A DNA stretch of 64,000 nucleotides from Sphingobium soli (GTDB lineage Bacteria > Pseudomonadota > Alphaproteobacteria > Sphingomonadales > Sphingomonadaceae). Below are positions 51,158 to 60,481 of the stretch, in pieces (positions within the stretch are counted from its first letter, which is position 1; each line of letters opens with the position of its first letter). The position numbers and the translations under genes are program-made. The notes beneath the pieces were generated by a model, which saw nothing but the letters and a program-made list of their open reading frames with translations, made no database searches and had not been told where the DNA came from. The stretch lies in assembly GCF_020782245.1 (NCBI RefSeq), contig NZ_JAJGNP010000015.1, positions 36,492-100,491 on the forward strand, in the 5' to 3' direction.

Positions 51158-53225
51158 ATGGCCAGTGAAAACGAAATCGAAAACAGCACGGGAAATGGCG
51201 GGGAAACGCATCAGCAGGCGAGGGATGATAATGTCCTGACGACCAACCAGGGCATTCGGATTTCCGACAACCAGAACCAACTCAAGGCAGGCGCGCGCGC
51301 GCGCGCGCGGCCTAGTCTTGCTGGAGGATTTCGTTCTCCGTGAGAAGATTTTCCATTTCGACCATGAACGCATCCCTGAACGCATCGTCCATGCCCGTGG
51401 CTCGACTGCCCATGGCTATTTCGAGGCGACCGACGACATTTCCGACATCTGCAAGGCTGTGGTCTTTACCAAAGGTACCAAGACTCCGGTCTTTACGCGC
51501 TTTTCGACGGTCGCAGGCGGTGCTGCCTCAGTCGATACCCCGCGCGACGTGCAAGGCTTTGCGGTCAAATTCTACACCACCCAAGGCAATTGGGATCTGG
51601 TCGGCAACAATACCCCGGTGTTCTTTATTCAAGACGCGATCAAGTTTCCCGATCTGATCCATGCCGCCAAGATGGAAGCCCAGACCGGCTATCCCCAGGC
51701 GGCGACGGCCCCATGACACCTTCTGGGGCTTCATCAGCGTGATGCCCGAATCCACCCACATGATCATGTGGGCGATGAGCGATCGTACTCTGCCGGCCTC
51801 GTTTGCCACTATGGAAGGCTTTGGCATCCATACGTTCCAGATGGAAAACGAAGCGGGGGACGTGACCTTCGTAAAATTCCACTGGAAGCCCAAGGCCGGC
51901 CTCCAGTCGACGATCTGGGACGAGACGGTGACGATTGCCGGCGCCGATCCCGATCATCAGCGCCGTGATCTGTTCGAGCGGATCGACCGAGGCGACTTCC
52001 CGGAATGGGAGCTGGGCATCCAGGCTTTCGACAAGGCGCTTGCCGACAGCCTCGATTTCGACGTGCTCGATTCTACCAAGATCATCCCGGAAGAAATGCT
52101 GCCGGTGCGTATAATCGGCCGCATGGTCCTCGATCGCTATCCCGACAATTTTTTCGCGGAGAGCGAGCAGGTTGCCTATTGCCCAGGCAACATCGTCCCC
52201 GGCATCGGCTTTACCAACGATCCGCTGCTGCAAGGTCGACTGTTTTCTTACCTCGACACGCAGAAGTCGCGGCTGGGCACCGCCAATTTTCACCAGCTTC
52301 CGGTCAATGCGCCCAAATGCCCAGTGATGAACTTCCAGCGCGACGGCCAATTTCAGATGGCGGTGCCGAAGGGGCGGACGAACTACGAGCCCAACGGCCT
52401 GTCTGAAGGTGGCGAAACGTGATCCGGGGATGAGCCCGGGCCGCGCGAGTGCCCCGTTACCGGCTATCGCAGCATCGCCTCCGCAACGGGACCGGACGAG
52501 GAAGATGGCAAGCTTCGGATCCGTGCCGAGAGCTTTGCCGATCATTATAGCCAGGCGCGACTATTCTTCCGTTCCCTCGCCGAGCCGGAGCAGGCGCATC
52601 TGGCCTCGGCCCTGGTCTTCGAACTCAGCAAGGTCAGCTTGGCCCATGTTCGCACGCGAATGATGGTCAACCTCGTAAATGTTGACCCCGCGCTCGCCAA
52701 GCGCGTTGCGGACGGGCTCGACATGGAAGTGCCCGAAGCTTCACCATCGGCAGCCCCGGTCAAGGACATGAAGCCTTCCCCGGCACTGCGCATAATCGAG
52801 GGTCCGAGGGCACCAAAGTCGATTGAGGGGCGCACTATCGCCATTCTCATTGCCGACGGCTCGGATGCGGGGGGCCGTCCAGTGATCGTCGCTCCCAAAA
52901 TTGGTGGCGCAAAGATGTCTGATGGTTCGGTAATGGAAGCGGATTTCCAGCTCGCTGGCGGTCCTTCTGTACTTTTCGATGCCGTTGCCGTCGCCCTGTC
53001 GGAAGAGGGATGCACGCAGCTTCTCAGGAAGCGGCTGCCGTTCAGTTCGTTATCGATGCTTTCGGGCATCTCAAGGCGATCGGCCATACAGCAGAGGCGC
53101 AGCCGTTGCTCGACAAGGCCGGCGTCGAACCTGACGAAGGCGTCACCGACCTTGGTGCGACCTTCATCAAGGTTGCCGCGACCCGCATTTGGGCGCGCGA
53201 ACCAAAGGTCCGCATGCTGGCGTAG
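51158..53225 (+). pseudogene. katE: Large-subunit catalase (HPII type), multiply frameshifted
   Basis: Reading across frames recovers a full HPII-like catalase: [40 protein letters not shown] with the distal His, [20 protein letters not shown] with the Asn, [20 protein letters not shown] with the haem Tyr, and a C-terminal flavodoxin-like domain ending KVAATRIWAREPKVRMLA. Breaks lie in a (GC)9 tract at 51291-51308, in a C4 run at 51709-51712, near 52420-52430 and near 53015-53030. As written no functional catalase can be made. Either the gene is decaying or several indels are sequencing errors. Confidence 0.85.
51291..51308 (+). repeat. (GC)9 dinucleotide tract inside katE
   Basis: Nine GC units in a row lie exactly where the N-terminal katE frame (AGARARAR) departs from the family sequence, which resumes in another frame as [15 protein letters not shown]. 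Confidence 0.9.
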
Positions 53226-53235
53226 GCGTCGATCG

Positions 53236-53260
53236 GGAACACGGCACCCCAGCATGCGTT
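53236..53260 (+). promoter_or_regulatory. EcfG-type general stress promoter
   Basis: GGAAC (53236-53240), 16 bases, then CGTT (53257-53260). This matches the alphaproteobacterial general-stress sigma factor consensus GGAAC-N16/17-CGTT exactly. The CsbD-like gene starts 30 bases downstream of the -10 box. Confidence 0.7.
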
Positions 53261-53289
53261 TTAAAGATATCTGTTTGAAGGAGAGTATC

Positions 53290-53472
53290 ATGAGCATCGA
53301 AGGCAAAGCCAAGGAAGCTGCCGGTTTCGTCAAGGAAGAGCTGAACGAACACGGCGACACGCCCGAAGCGAAGAAAAAGGTTCAAGAAGGCCGCGATCTG
53401 CGCAACGAAGGTCGGGTCGAAGACGGCAAGGCGCCCAAGACTACTGAGCCGGGCACCGGCGCCAAGGAATAA
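53290..53472 (+). CDS. Small CsbD-like stress protein
   Basis: A 60-residue, very hydrophilic protein (MSIEGKAKEAAGFVKEELNE, then KKVQEGRDLRNEGRVEDGKA). The IEGKAKEAAG start is like CsbD and related alphaproteobacterial stress proteins; function is unknown in the family. GAAGGAG precedes the ATG. An EcfG-type promoter lies upstream and a strong terminator begins 20 bases after the stop, so it forms a single-gene unit under general-stress control. Confidence 0.6.
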   Translation: MSIEGKAKEAAGFVKEELNEHGDTPEAKKKVQEGRDLRNEGRVEDGKAPKTTEPGTGAKE

Positions 53473-53492
53473 GGCTCTACCAAGCTTCAGGA

Positions 53493-53520
53493 CGCCGCCC
53501 CCCACAGGGCGGCGTTTTTA
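53493..53520 (+). terminator. Rho-independent terminator
   Basis: CGCCGCCC-CCCACA-GGGCGGCG followed by TTTTTA. It lies 20 bases after the CsbD-like gene. Confidence 0.9.
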
Positions 53521-53954
53521 TATTCATGATCGTTGATTAGATTGTCAGGGCGTCATCCAGCCCATCCGCATTTCAGGCTATTTCTGGGGCTTCCTCTACT
53601 GACGCAGCACGGTGGAAGTTCCCGACCGGCGACCTTCGCCGCCGAGCCCTTTGACGGAGATGACCTTTCAAAAATTCGCGGTTTCACGCTGGCGGGACGA
53701 CAGGTTTGGGCCAAGCCGTCGCCGAACGCGTTACCGGCAACTGGCGCATTTTGGTCGTCACCTGCCGGAAAAGCAGACCGTCAGCACCTGGGAAACTAAA
53801 AATGGATGCTGGGCGTCTGTAAAGGGTCGATCCCACCCGGGGCCAATGCCGAGTCGTGGGACTTGACGGTCGTTCCGGAGCGCGACGGTGAATGACGGGT
53901 TCCGCCGAAACCCGTCATTATTGGACCCGCGACCCGAGGTCATGACGCTTTCGA
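53521..53954. other. Intergenic region containing a dispersed repeat
   Basis: About 430 bases between the terminator and the esterase gene. No gene is supported. It holds a copy of the dispersed repeat at 53751-53830 that is identical over 61 bases to the one at 25461. Confidence 0.55.
53751..53830 (+). repeat. Dispersed intergenic repeat, copy with 61 identical bases
   Basis: Positions 53751-53811 equal 25461-25521. The 64 bases at 53767-53830 also align without gaps to 8277-8340 with about 69 percent identity, counted by eye. Confidence 0.85.
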
Positions 53955-54872
53955 TCAGCGCTTTGCCTGCGCCATCAAGCCGCGAGATTGCATCCACCAG
54001 ATCAGTTCATCGAACCAGTAGTCGCTGGTGGTGCCCTTCGGCTTCAGATCGAATCCATGCCGACCGCGCTCATAGATATGAAGCTCGGCCGACGTTCCTG
54101 CCTTCCGCCAGGCGTTATAGAGTTGGACAGGATCGTTCGGCGTGAACTCGTCGTCCGCGGCTCCGGCAATGAAGGCCGGCGACGCATCGGCGGGAACCGG
54201 CGTGCGAAGCCCGCCATAGATCAGGCCGACAAAATCGGGCCGTGATGCCTTGTCCCCGATGGCCAGATCGGCGGCGAGGAAAGCGCCTGAGGAGAAACCG
54301 AGAAAGCCGATGCGCTTGGGGTCGACGTCCCATTCAGTGGCACGTTTCCGCACGATCGCCATCGCACGCGCGCCATCCTCGACCGCATGCTTCTCACCGG
54401 CGAACTGTGGCACTTCCACCGGACGACCGCTCTTTGCCCGCGCCATGATGCCCTCCATCTCCTTCATGTGGATTTCAGGCATGTGCATCGCGTTATCGGG
54501 ACTTTTGATCGTGCGGTATTTGAGCACGAACGCAGTGACACCGCGCTGCGCGAACTGACGGGCTACCGCCCTCCCGCCGGCCTCATATCCGAGGCCAACG
54601 AAACCGCCGCCTGGTGCTATGATGATCGCCGTGCCGTTGGCGCTTCCGGCGTCGGGACGGAACAACTCCAGCGTGGGTTCGCTGACGTTGAAGATCATCG
54701 TCTCGCCGGATTCGAGCGTGTCCCGAGTTTCCGGGACACCGAGCGAAACAACTGCCCCCTTGGGATAGAGTGGGATGTTCTCCCCACCTGCGGTTGTCTG
54801 CGCCATGGCGGTCGTTGCGGTGAGCAGCGCGGCTGCCATCACGAGCCTCGCCACGCTTCCCAGATTCTTCAT
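53955..54872 (-). CDS. Secreted alpha/beta hydrolase (acetyl-esterase type)
   Basis: A 305-residue protein with a signal peptide (MKNLGSVARLVMAAALLTAT, cleavage near AMAQ). GTAIIIAPGGGFVGLGYEAG is the oxyanion-hole region, KRIGFLGFSSGAFLAADLAI holds the nucleophile Ser in GFSSG, AGAADDEFTPNDPVQLYNAW the Asp and RGRHGFDLKPKG the His. It is related to the BD-FAE/Aes-type hydrolases. The start at 54872 is supported by GGAG. It directly follows two TonB receptor genes, so it may act on an imported siderophore or ester substrate. Confidence 0.82.
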   Translation of the reverse strand: MKNLGSVARLVMAAALLTATTAMAQTTAGGENIPLYPKGAVVSLGVPETRDTLESGETMIFNVSEPTLELFRPDAGSANGTAIIIAPGGGFVGLGYEAGGRAVARQFAQRGVTAFVLKYRTIKSPDNAMHMPEIHMKEMEGIMARAKSGRPVEVPQFAGEKHAVEDGARAMAIVRKRATEWDVDPKRIGFLGFSSGAFLAADLAIGDKASRPDFVGLIYGGLRTPVPADASPAFIAGAADDEFTPNDPVQLYNAWRKAGTSAELHIYERGRHGFDLKPKGTTSDYWFDELIWWMQSRGLMAQAKR

Positions 54873-54886
54873 GATGGTCTCCATGG

Positions 54887-56977
54887 TCAGATGCGTGCTT
54901 TGAGCGTGACGAACGCTGAGCGTGGCTGATTAGGCGAGACGACCGGATAGCCCATATAGCTGTGCGGATCCCAGGCCTTCCGTCCACCGAGATTGACGAC
55001 GGATACGCCGAGGGAAATCCGGCCGAGGTCATAGGAGGTCTGCACATCGATCACGGCGTATCCGGGAACCGCGATGCTGTTGGGCAGCGTCAGTTCACGC
55101 GAGGCGAAGGCGGTGATCCCAGCCCCGAACGACAGACCCTTTGCAGGACCATTCAACACCCGATAACGCGCCGCTACCCGCCCGCTGTCCTTGGGCACGC
55201 GGGCAAGCGTGTCACCGGGGGCAACGCCATCGTCACGGGTGTTGGTATAGGCATAGTTTGCCAGCAGGGAGAACGCCGGGGTCGGCTCCCAGACCAGATC
55301 GACTTCCAGGCCGCTGGCGCGCTGCCGACCGCTCTGGACATAGAAGCCCACATTGGCCGGATCGGCCGTGACGACATTGTCATGGGTCTGCCGGAAGGCC
55401 GCAATCGTACCCGAGAGGCCCACCTTCGGCAAAGCCAGCTTTACGCCGCCCTCGATATTGCTGGAGGTCTCAGGCTTTGCCGCCTGTGTACCGATGAACC
55501 CAAACGGCGCGCGGAACGCCGTCGCATATCCCGCGAACAGCGCAATGCCGGGCACCACGTCGAAGGTCGCGCCGATCCGGGGCGAGACATGGGTATAGGT
55601 CTTGTCGTTGGCCACGCCGATATTGCTGTTCTCGATGAACTTCAGCGAGGTGACGCGCAGGCCGCCGGTCAGATGGAGCCTGCCATAGGTTGCCTGATCC
55701 TGCGCATACACGGCGAATGTTTCGAAGCGGTCGTCCGTGTAACTGTTGACCGGCGTCTGGGGTGTGTAGCGCAGGTCATAAGCTGGATTGGAGAGATTGA
55801 TCGTGCCCGAAGGGCTGTCGCTGACGAACAGGCCCATGGCGCTGTAGAAGCTGGTCCAGTCATAGTTAGCGCCGACGAGCAACGTGTGTGCGCCGCCAAG
55901 CATCTCCGCTTTCACAGCGAGGTTGGCATCGATGGTCGCCTCCTTCGTCCCATTGACCATCGTGATCGGGAAGACATCATAGTTTGGCGCTACGGTGCCG
56001 GTCCCGGCCAGGCCGGGATACACGAAGCTCCCGCTCTCATCGACGTCGCTGTCATAATCGCGGCCAGTGACGGTCAGTTTGACGCGATCCGAAAAGGCAT
56101 GGCGCAGCGTCGCCGTGCCCATGTTGTTATCGTTTCTCGTGCGGGGCTGGCCGATCGGCGATCCGGGGAAGGCATCGCGATCAAGCGTGCCGGCCAGCGC
56201 CGCATCGGCAGGCAGGCCTGAATATTCTAGCTGTCGGCGGCGGTTGAACTGGCCCTGGACGAGAAGGTCGGTATCCGCGTCGATCTGGAAGGAGAGGCTT
56301 GGCTGGATGGACCAGCGCTTGCCACCGACCTTGTCGATCCAGCTTTTGTTGCTTTGATACTCACCGGCCACCCGTGCAGAAATGCCGGAGGTCAACGCCA
56401 CGTTGATGTCGCCATAGGGATTCCAGGTCGAGAAGCTGCCAGCGCGCATCGCCACATATCCGCCCGTCTTGTCGGACGGCCGCTCGGTCACGACATTGAT
56501 AATACCGCCGAGCGGGGTGCCCAGACCGCCGCCATAAAGCGTGGCGCTTGGTCCCTTGAGCACCTCGATCCGCTCGACACCGATCAGGCTGCTAGGGTCA
56601 TAGGCTTGCTGGTTGCCCGCGAAAATCGGCAGGCCATCGAGATAGACCTCCCCTGGGAAGCCTCTCAGGATCGGCGGGATGAAGAGGTTCTCTTCCGATC
56701 GCGTGGGCGTCACGCCGGAGACATTGACCAGCGCGTCGCCCAGCGTCCGACGATCCTGCTCCTGCACGAGCGAGCGGGTGACGACCTGAACCGACTGTGG
56801 CACTTCGATCAGCGGCGTGTCAGTGCGCGTTGCGGTGCTGGAAGTGGGGACCGCATAGCCTTCGCGCTCGCCGGTAACGACGATGTCCCTCGTCCAGCTT
56901 GGCGTATCCTCCGTCTGCGCGGCTGCTGGTGAGGTGAAAGCCAGGGTTGCAGCCAGGGCGATGATCGATGTTTTCAT
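54887..56977 (-). CDS. TonB-dependent siderophore receptor
   Basis: A 696-residue outer-membrane receptor with a signal peptide (MKTSIIALAATLAFTSPAAA). The plug domain contains TPLIEVPQSVQVVTRSLVQE, LRGFPGEVYLDGLPIFAG and IGVERIEVLKGPSATLYGGG, which match ferric-siderophore (FhuA/FecA-like) plugs, followed by GGIINVVTERP. The barrel ends NQPRSAFVTLKARI, with an incomplete aromatic terminus. It would import a ferric siderophore using the TonB system. The esterase gene lies 14 bases downstream; 36 bases upstream lies a second receptor gene. Confidence 0.88.
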   Translation of the reverse strand: MKTSIIALAATLAFTSPAAAQTEDTPSWTRDIVVTGEREGYAVPTSSTATRTDTPLIEVPQSVQVVTRSLVQEQDRRTLGDALVNVSGVTPTRSEENLFIPPILRGFPGEVYLDGLPIFAGNQQAYDPSSLIGVERIEVLKGPSATLYGGGLGTPLGGIINVVTERPSDKTGGYVAMRAGSFSTWNPYGDINVALTSGISARVAGEYQSNKSWIDKVGGKRWSIQPSLSFQIDADTDLLVQGQFNRRRQLEYSGLPADAALAGTLDRDAFPGSPIGQPRTRNDNNMGTATLRHAFSDRVKLTVTGRDYDSDVDESGSFVYPGLAGTGTVAPNYDVFPITMVNGTKEATIDANLAVKAEMLGGAHTLLVGANYDWTSFYSAMGLFVSDSPSGTINLSNPAYDLRYTPQTPVNSYTDDRFETFAVYAQDQATYGRLHLTGGLRVTSLKFIENSNIGVANDKTYTHVSPRIGATFDVVPGIALFAGYATAFRAPFGFIGTQAAKPETSSNIEGGVKLALPKVGLSGTIAAFRQTHDNVVTADPANVGFYVQSGRQRASGLEVDLVWEPTPAFSLLANYAYTNTRDDGVAPGDTLARVPKDSGRVAARYRVLNGPAKGLSFGAGITAFASRELTLPNSIAVPGYAVIDVQTSYDLGRISLGVSVVNLGGRKAWDPHSYMGYPVVSPNQPRSAFVTLKARI

Positions 56978-57013
56978 GGGAGATACTTTCCGATTCGATG
57001 GTGGCCGGGTGGC

Positions 57014-59164
57014 TTAGAAGCGCTTGCTGAAGGAGAGCTCGACGCTGCGCGGCGCGCCGACGAAGACGAGGCCGGAGGCGTACCCGGACCAGTCAGCGTA
57101 GAATTTATCGGTGAGGTTGCGGCCGCGCAGCGTGAGCGTCCCGATGGACGCATTCCACGAGATGGCCGCGTCGAAGGTGGTGAAGGCGGTGACCTTAATG
57201 ACGTTCGCGGTCTCGGTGTAGAAATCGCCATTATGGCGCATGCTGCCGACCACGGTGATCGGCAGTGCCCTGGGCGACCATGTCACGACGACGTCGGCGA
57301 GACGTTCGGGGACATTCTGTGGGCGGTTTCCCGCGCGGTCGACGCCGCCGGCCTCGATCAGCTCCAGATATTGGGCGTCGAGGAGCGTCCCGCTGGCCGC
57401 GACGCTGAGTTCCGGCGTGACCGGCAGGTTCAGCGACAGCTCGAACCCACGTGAGCGCTGGGCGCCGCCCTGGAACACAACCGCCGGGCTTGTCGGATCG
57501 CGGGTCAGGATGTCGTCCTGACGGATGTAGAAGGCCGAGGCAGTCAGTTCGACGCCCGTGCCGGTGAGAGAGGTCTTCACCCCGCCCTCGTAACTATGGC
57601 CGGTCGTCATCTTGAACGCGGCATTCGTCGCGCTCAGGAACAGGAGGCCGCTGAGAGGCGAGACGGCATAAGTGTATTGTGCGAACAGCTGGGTCCGGGG
57701 TGTGACGCTATAGACGGTGCCGGCACGCCAGGAGATCGGATGATAGGTTTGGCCGTAAGTCTGGACCGCGCCGCTGGTCGCGTTGAGGACGTGCCGGTCG
57801 AGCTTCACGTCGTCATATCGGAAGCCGCCGACCACCAGCCACTCGTCCGTCAGGTTGAGGGCATCCTCCGCGAAGATCGCGAAGGCATCGACCTTGGCAT
57901 TGATGTCCTGCCGCGTCCCGAAATTGGCGGGTGTGTCAGCAGGGAAGGTGCCGCGGACCGGATTGAACGGATCGACCGACGTGCCGGTGCCGAAGCGGCG
58001 TACCGTGAAGAAGTCGGTTTCACCATATTCCGCGCCAAGCGTGAAGCGGTTGCGTAAGCCCGCGATCCGACCGTCGAAAGCCAGATGCAGGCGCTGGTTC
58101 CAATATTGATGGTCGTGGCTGATGTAGGTGGCGCCGCGATCGATCAGGCCGGTGCTGGCGTTGAACGTATATTCGTCGGCATCCTTATAGTCGCGGAAAC
58201 TGTCATAATAGCTCATGTCGCTGACGATCTTCAGGTTGTCGGTCAGCGCATATTCGGCGCGGGCGCGCAGCCACGTCGTGTTCGAGCCGTCCTTGCCGTC
58301 CGTGTAATCGTAATTGGTCTTGCGTATCGCCTTGTCGAGCACGAGGCCGGAACTGCCGGAGACCGCCGATGACGGATCGCGGGCCAGCGCCCGTGAGATT
58401 GCCGGCGTGCCGTAATAGGCGGTCTTGAACCGGTCCTCGAAATGGTCGACCGATACCACCAGCGAGAAACGATCGCTGGGCTTGAAGAGCAGCGATCCGG
58501 TCGCTGCGAAGGTGCGGCTGTCGGTATCGTCGACCCAGCCCGACGAGCGCGCGGAGGACACATCGCCGCGAACGGCCACGGTCTCTCCCAGCGGCAGATT
58601 CACGTCCGCGGCCAGGCGGGCGGTGTCGAAGCTGCCATAGCTGGCCAGCATCTCGCCGCTCACGCCGTCGAGTTTGGGACGGCGAGGCACGAAGTTGATC
58701 GCGCCGGCCAGCGCGCCTTCACCCGACGTCACCGACGCCGGCCCCTTGATGACCTCAATCCGCTCGAAGGACCAGGCGTCCCAGTTGCGCACGCCAACGT
58801 CGGAATTGGCCATGCGAACGCCGTCGTACAGATAGTTCACCGCGCGATGGAAGCCGCGCATCGAGACCGATCCGATCGATCCCGGCAGGTTGCCAGAGAC
58901 GACACCGGGCGCGGCATTCATCGCCTCGATCGCGGTTCGGACGCCCTGCAGCTTGAAGTCCTGCTGGGTGACGATGTCGACCACAGCCGGGGTCTCGCGA
59001 ATGGTGAGGCCAAGGCGGCCGGAGACTTCCGTTTCCTTTTCCAGCTGCTGGCCCGTGACGATGATCGTGTCGCGTTCTGGCCGGTCAGCGGCATCGTCTG
59101 GCGTCTGCGCCAGCGCGGGAGAGGACGCCAGGCAAGCGGCTATAGCGATGAATGATGCTTTCAT
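57014..59164 (-). CDS. TonB-dependent receptor
   Basis: A 716-residue receptor with a signal peptide (MKASFIAIAACLASSPALAQ). The plug carries LTIRETPAVVDIVTQQDFKL, IGSVSMRGFHRAVNYLYDGV and FERIEVIKGPASVTSGEGAL, then AGAINFVPRRP. The barrel ends GAPRSVELSFSKRF, the usual terminal Phe. It resembles iron-complex receptors, but the ligand is unknown. CAGGGAGA precedes the ATG at 59164, which overlaps the end of the PepSY gene by four bases. Two receptors in one operon suggest two related ligands or stages of expression. Confidence 0.88.
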   Translation of the reverse strand: MKASFIAIAACLASSPALAQTPDDAADRPERDTIIVTGQQLEKETEVSGRLGLTIRETPAVVDIVTQQDFKLQGVRTAIEAMNAAPGVVSGNLPGSIGSVSMRGFHRAVNYLYDGVRMANSDVGVRNWDAWSFERIEVIKGPASVTSGEGALAGAINFVPRRPKLDGVSGEMLASYGSFDTARLAADVNLPLGETVAVRGDVSSARSSGWVDDTDSRTFAATGSLLFKPSDRFSLVVSVDHFEDRFKTAYYGTPAISRALARDPSSAVSGSSGLVLDKAIRKTNYDYTDGKDGSNTTWLRARAEYALTDNLKIVSDMSYYDSFRDYKDADEYTFNASTGLIDRGATYISHDHQYWNQRLHLAFDGRIAGLRNRFTLGAEYGETDFFTVRRFGTGTSVDPFNPVRGTFPADTPANFGTRQDINAKVDAFAIFAEDALNLTDEWLVVGGFRYDDVKLDRHVLNATSGAVQTYGQTYHPISWRAGTVYSVTPRTQLFAQYTYAVSPLSGLLFLSATNAAFKMTTGHSYEGGVKTSLTGTGVELTASAFYIRQDDILTRDPTSPAVVFQGGAQRSRGFELSLNLPVTPELSVAASGTLLDAQYLELIEAGGVDRAGNRPQNVPERLADVVVTWSPRALPITVVGSMRHNGDFYTETANVIKVTAFTTFDAAISWNASIGTLTLRGRNLTDKFYADWSGYASGLVFVGAPRSVELSFSKRF

Positions 59165-60303
59165 GAGAATCTCCCTGTTTTGTTGGATTGGGCGCGCGCT
59201 GCGAGGCGCCGGCGCCAATGAAGGAACCCGGTCACGAAGAGACCGAGCGGAACGAAGCCGAGGATGACGGCAAGGATGCGGGTCGAGAGGCCCGCGATCG
59301 ATCCATCGTGAAGAACGCGGATCCATTTGGCGGTCGTGGTCGAGGCGTTGCCGCGCCGGACATCGTGGACGGCGAGCACTGCGCCAGAATACTGGTCGAT
59401 GAAGATGAAGCTGCTCGGAAAGCGCCGGTGGGGATCGCCGGGAAGCTGCACGCGCATCCGGAACGGCTCCGATCCCGCGCCGGGCACGTCGATGGAGGCC
59501 AGGCGTGCATCCGGCATGGCGCGGTGCGCGGCGGCCAATGCCCGCGACACCGTAATCTGCTGGCCTTCAGATTCCCCCGACTGCGGATCGGGCACTTTGT
59601 CCGGCGCGACTATGACGGCCGTTAGCAACTGGGCCTTGATCGTAGGCAGCGCCAGCAACGCGCCGGTGCCTACCAGGATGAACAGCAGCGCCATGCTCCA
59701 CACGCCGGTCAGCTTGTGGAGATCGCGCAGGCGACGGAGCGCGACGGCATTGCGCTTGAACGCGAATGCCTTGCGCCAACTGCCGCGCGGCCACCAGACG
59801 ACGATCCCGCTGACCAGCAGCGCCAGCATGGCAAAGCCCGACCAGCCAACGATCTGGCTGCCGACCTCTCCCGCGAGAAGGTGCATGTGCAGTTCGTAGA
59901 GCCAGCTCATCAGATAGCCGCCCCATGGCTCCGCGCGCAGGATCTGCGTGCCGTCAGCCGAGAACCACACCATCTCGCGGTCACCATGATGGCTGTGATG
60001 ATCGGAAGGATAGTAGCGCGCCGGGATAGCACCCGGCTCACCGGTCGCTTCGAATGACCAGCTGCCATGCGGATTATCCCAGCGCGATCGGGCCGTCGCG
60101 AGCGCGCGATCCCAGACCGGCGAAGACCAGTCAGGTCCATTGCCCGCTACGGTCTGCTCGATCGCAGGATGCAGCGCCTTGTCGATCTCGATGTAGAAGA
60201 CAAGCGAAGATCCTGTCGCGCCCAGCAGCGCGAACAGGCCACCGAGCCCAAGGCCCAGCCACAGATGGAGCTGGCGCAGGAGAATGCGACTTCGCGCGGT
60301 CAT
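59161..60303 (-). CDS. PepSY-associated transmembrane protein
   Basis: A 380-residue inner-membrane protein of the PepSY_TM family. It opens with RQLHLWLGLGLGGLFALLGA, then SSLVFYIEIDKALHPA; LYELHMHLLAGEVGSQIVGW, WRKAFAFKRNA, RDLHKLTGVWSMALLFILVG and a final GFVPLGLFVTGFLHWRRRLA complete the four-helix pattern with conserved His residues. Proteins of this family sit beside TonB receptors and are proposed to reduce or release iron from siderophores in the periplasm. The start at 60303 was chosen for the first helix; the frame is open further upstream. Confidence 0.85.
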   Translation of the reverse strand: MTARSRILLRQLHLWLGLGLGGLFALLGATGSSLVFYIEIDKALHPAIEQTVAGNGPDWSSPVWDRALATARSRWDNPHGSWSFEATGEPGAIPARYYPSDHHSHHGDREMVWFSADGTQILRAEPWGGYLMSWLYELHMHLLAGEVGSQIVGWSGFAMLALLVSGIVVWWPRGSWRKAFAFKRNAVALRRLRDLHKLTGVWSMALLFILVGTGALLALPTIKAQLLTAVIVAPDKVPDPQSGESEGQQITVSRALAAAHRAMPDARLASIDVPGAGSEPFRMRVQLPGDPHRRFPSSFIFIDQYSGAVLAVHDVRRGNASTTTAKWIRVLHDGSIAGLSTRILAVILGFVPLGLFVTGFLHWRRRLAARAQSNKTGRFS

Positions 60304-60481
60304 GCGAAGTGGCGAACCCGGCGAAACCAGGCAGCGATAATCATGATGGTGATCCTCGGCAGGCCTGACCACCGCACACACGCGCACAGCCAGGCCAATC
60401 TGAAGCAGGGTGCATGACAGCACAGGAGCCAGATGCGCGGCGCGCACCTGTCCCCTCAGCCGCTCACGCGACGACTACCGA

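Noticed and set aside
54962..56221. Open frame of 419 codons on the plus strand
   Set aside because: It lies opposite the siderophore receptor gene, whose motifs are clear; the plus-strand translation has no family features and reflects GC-rich codon bias.
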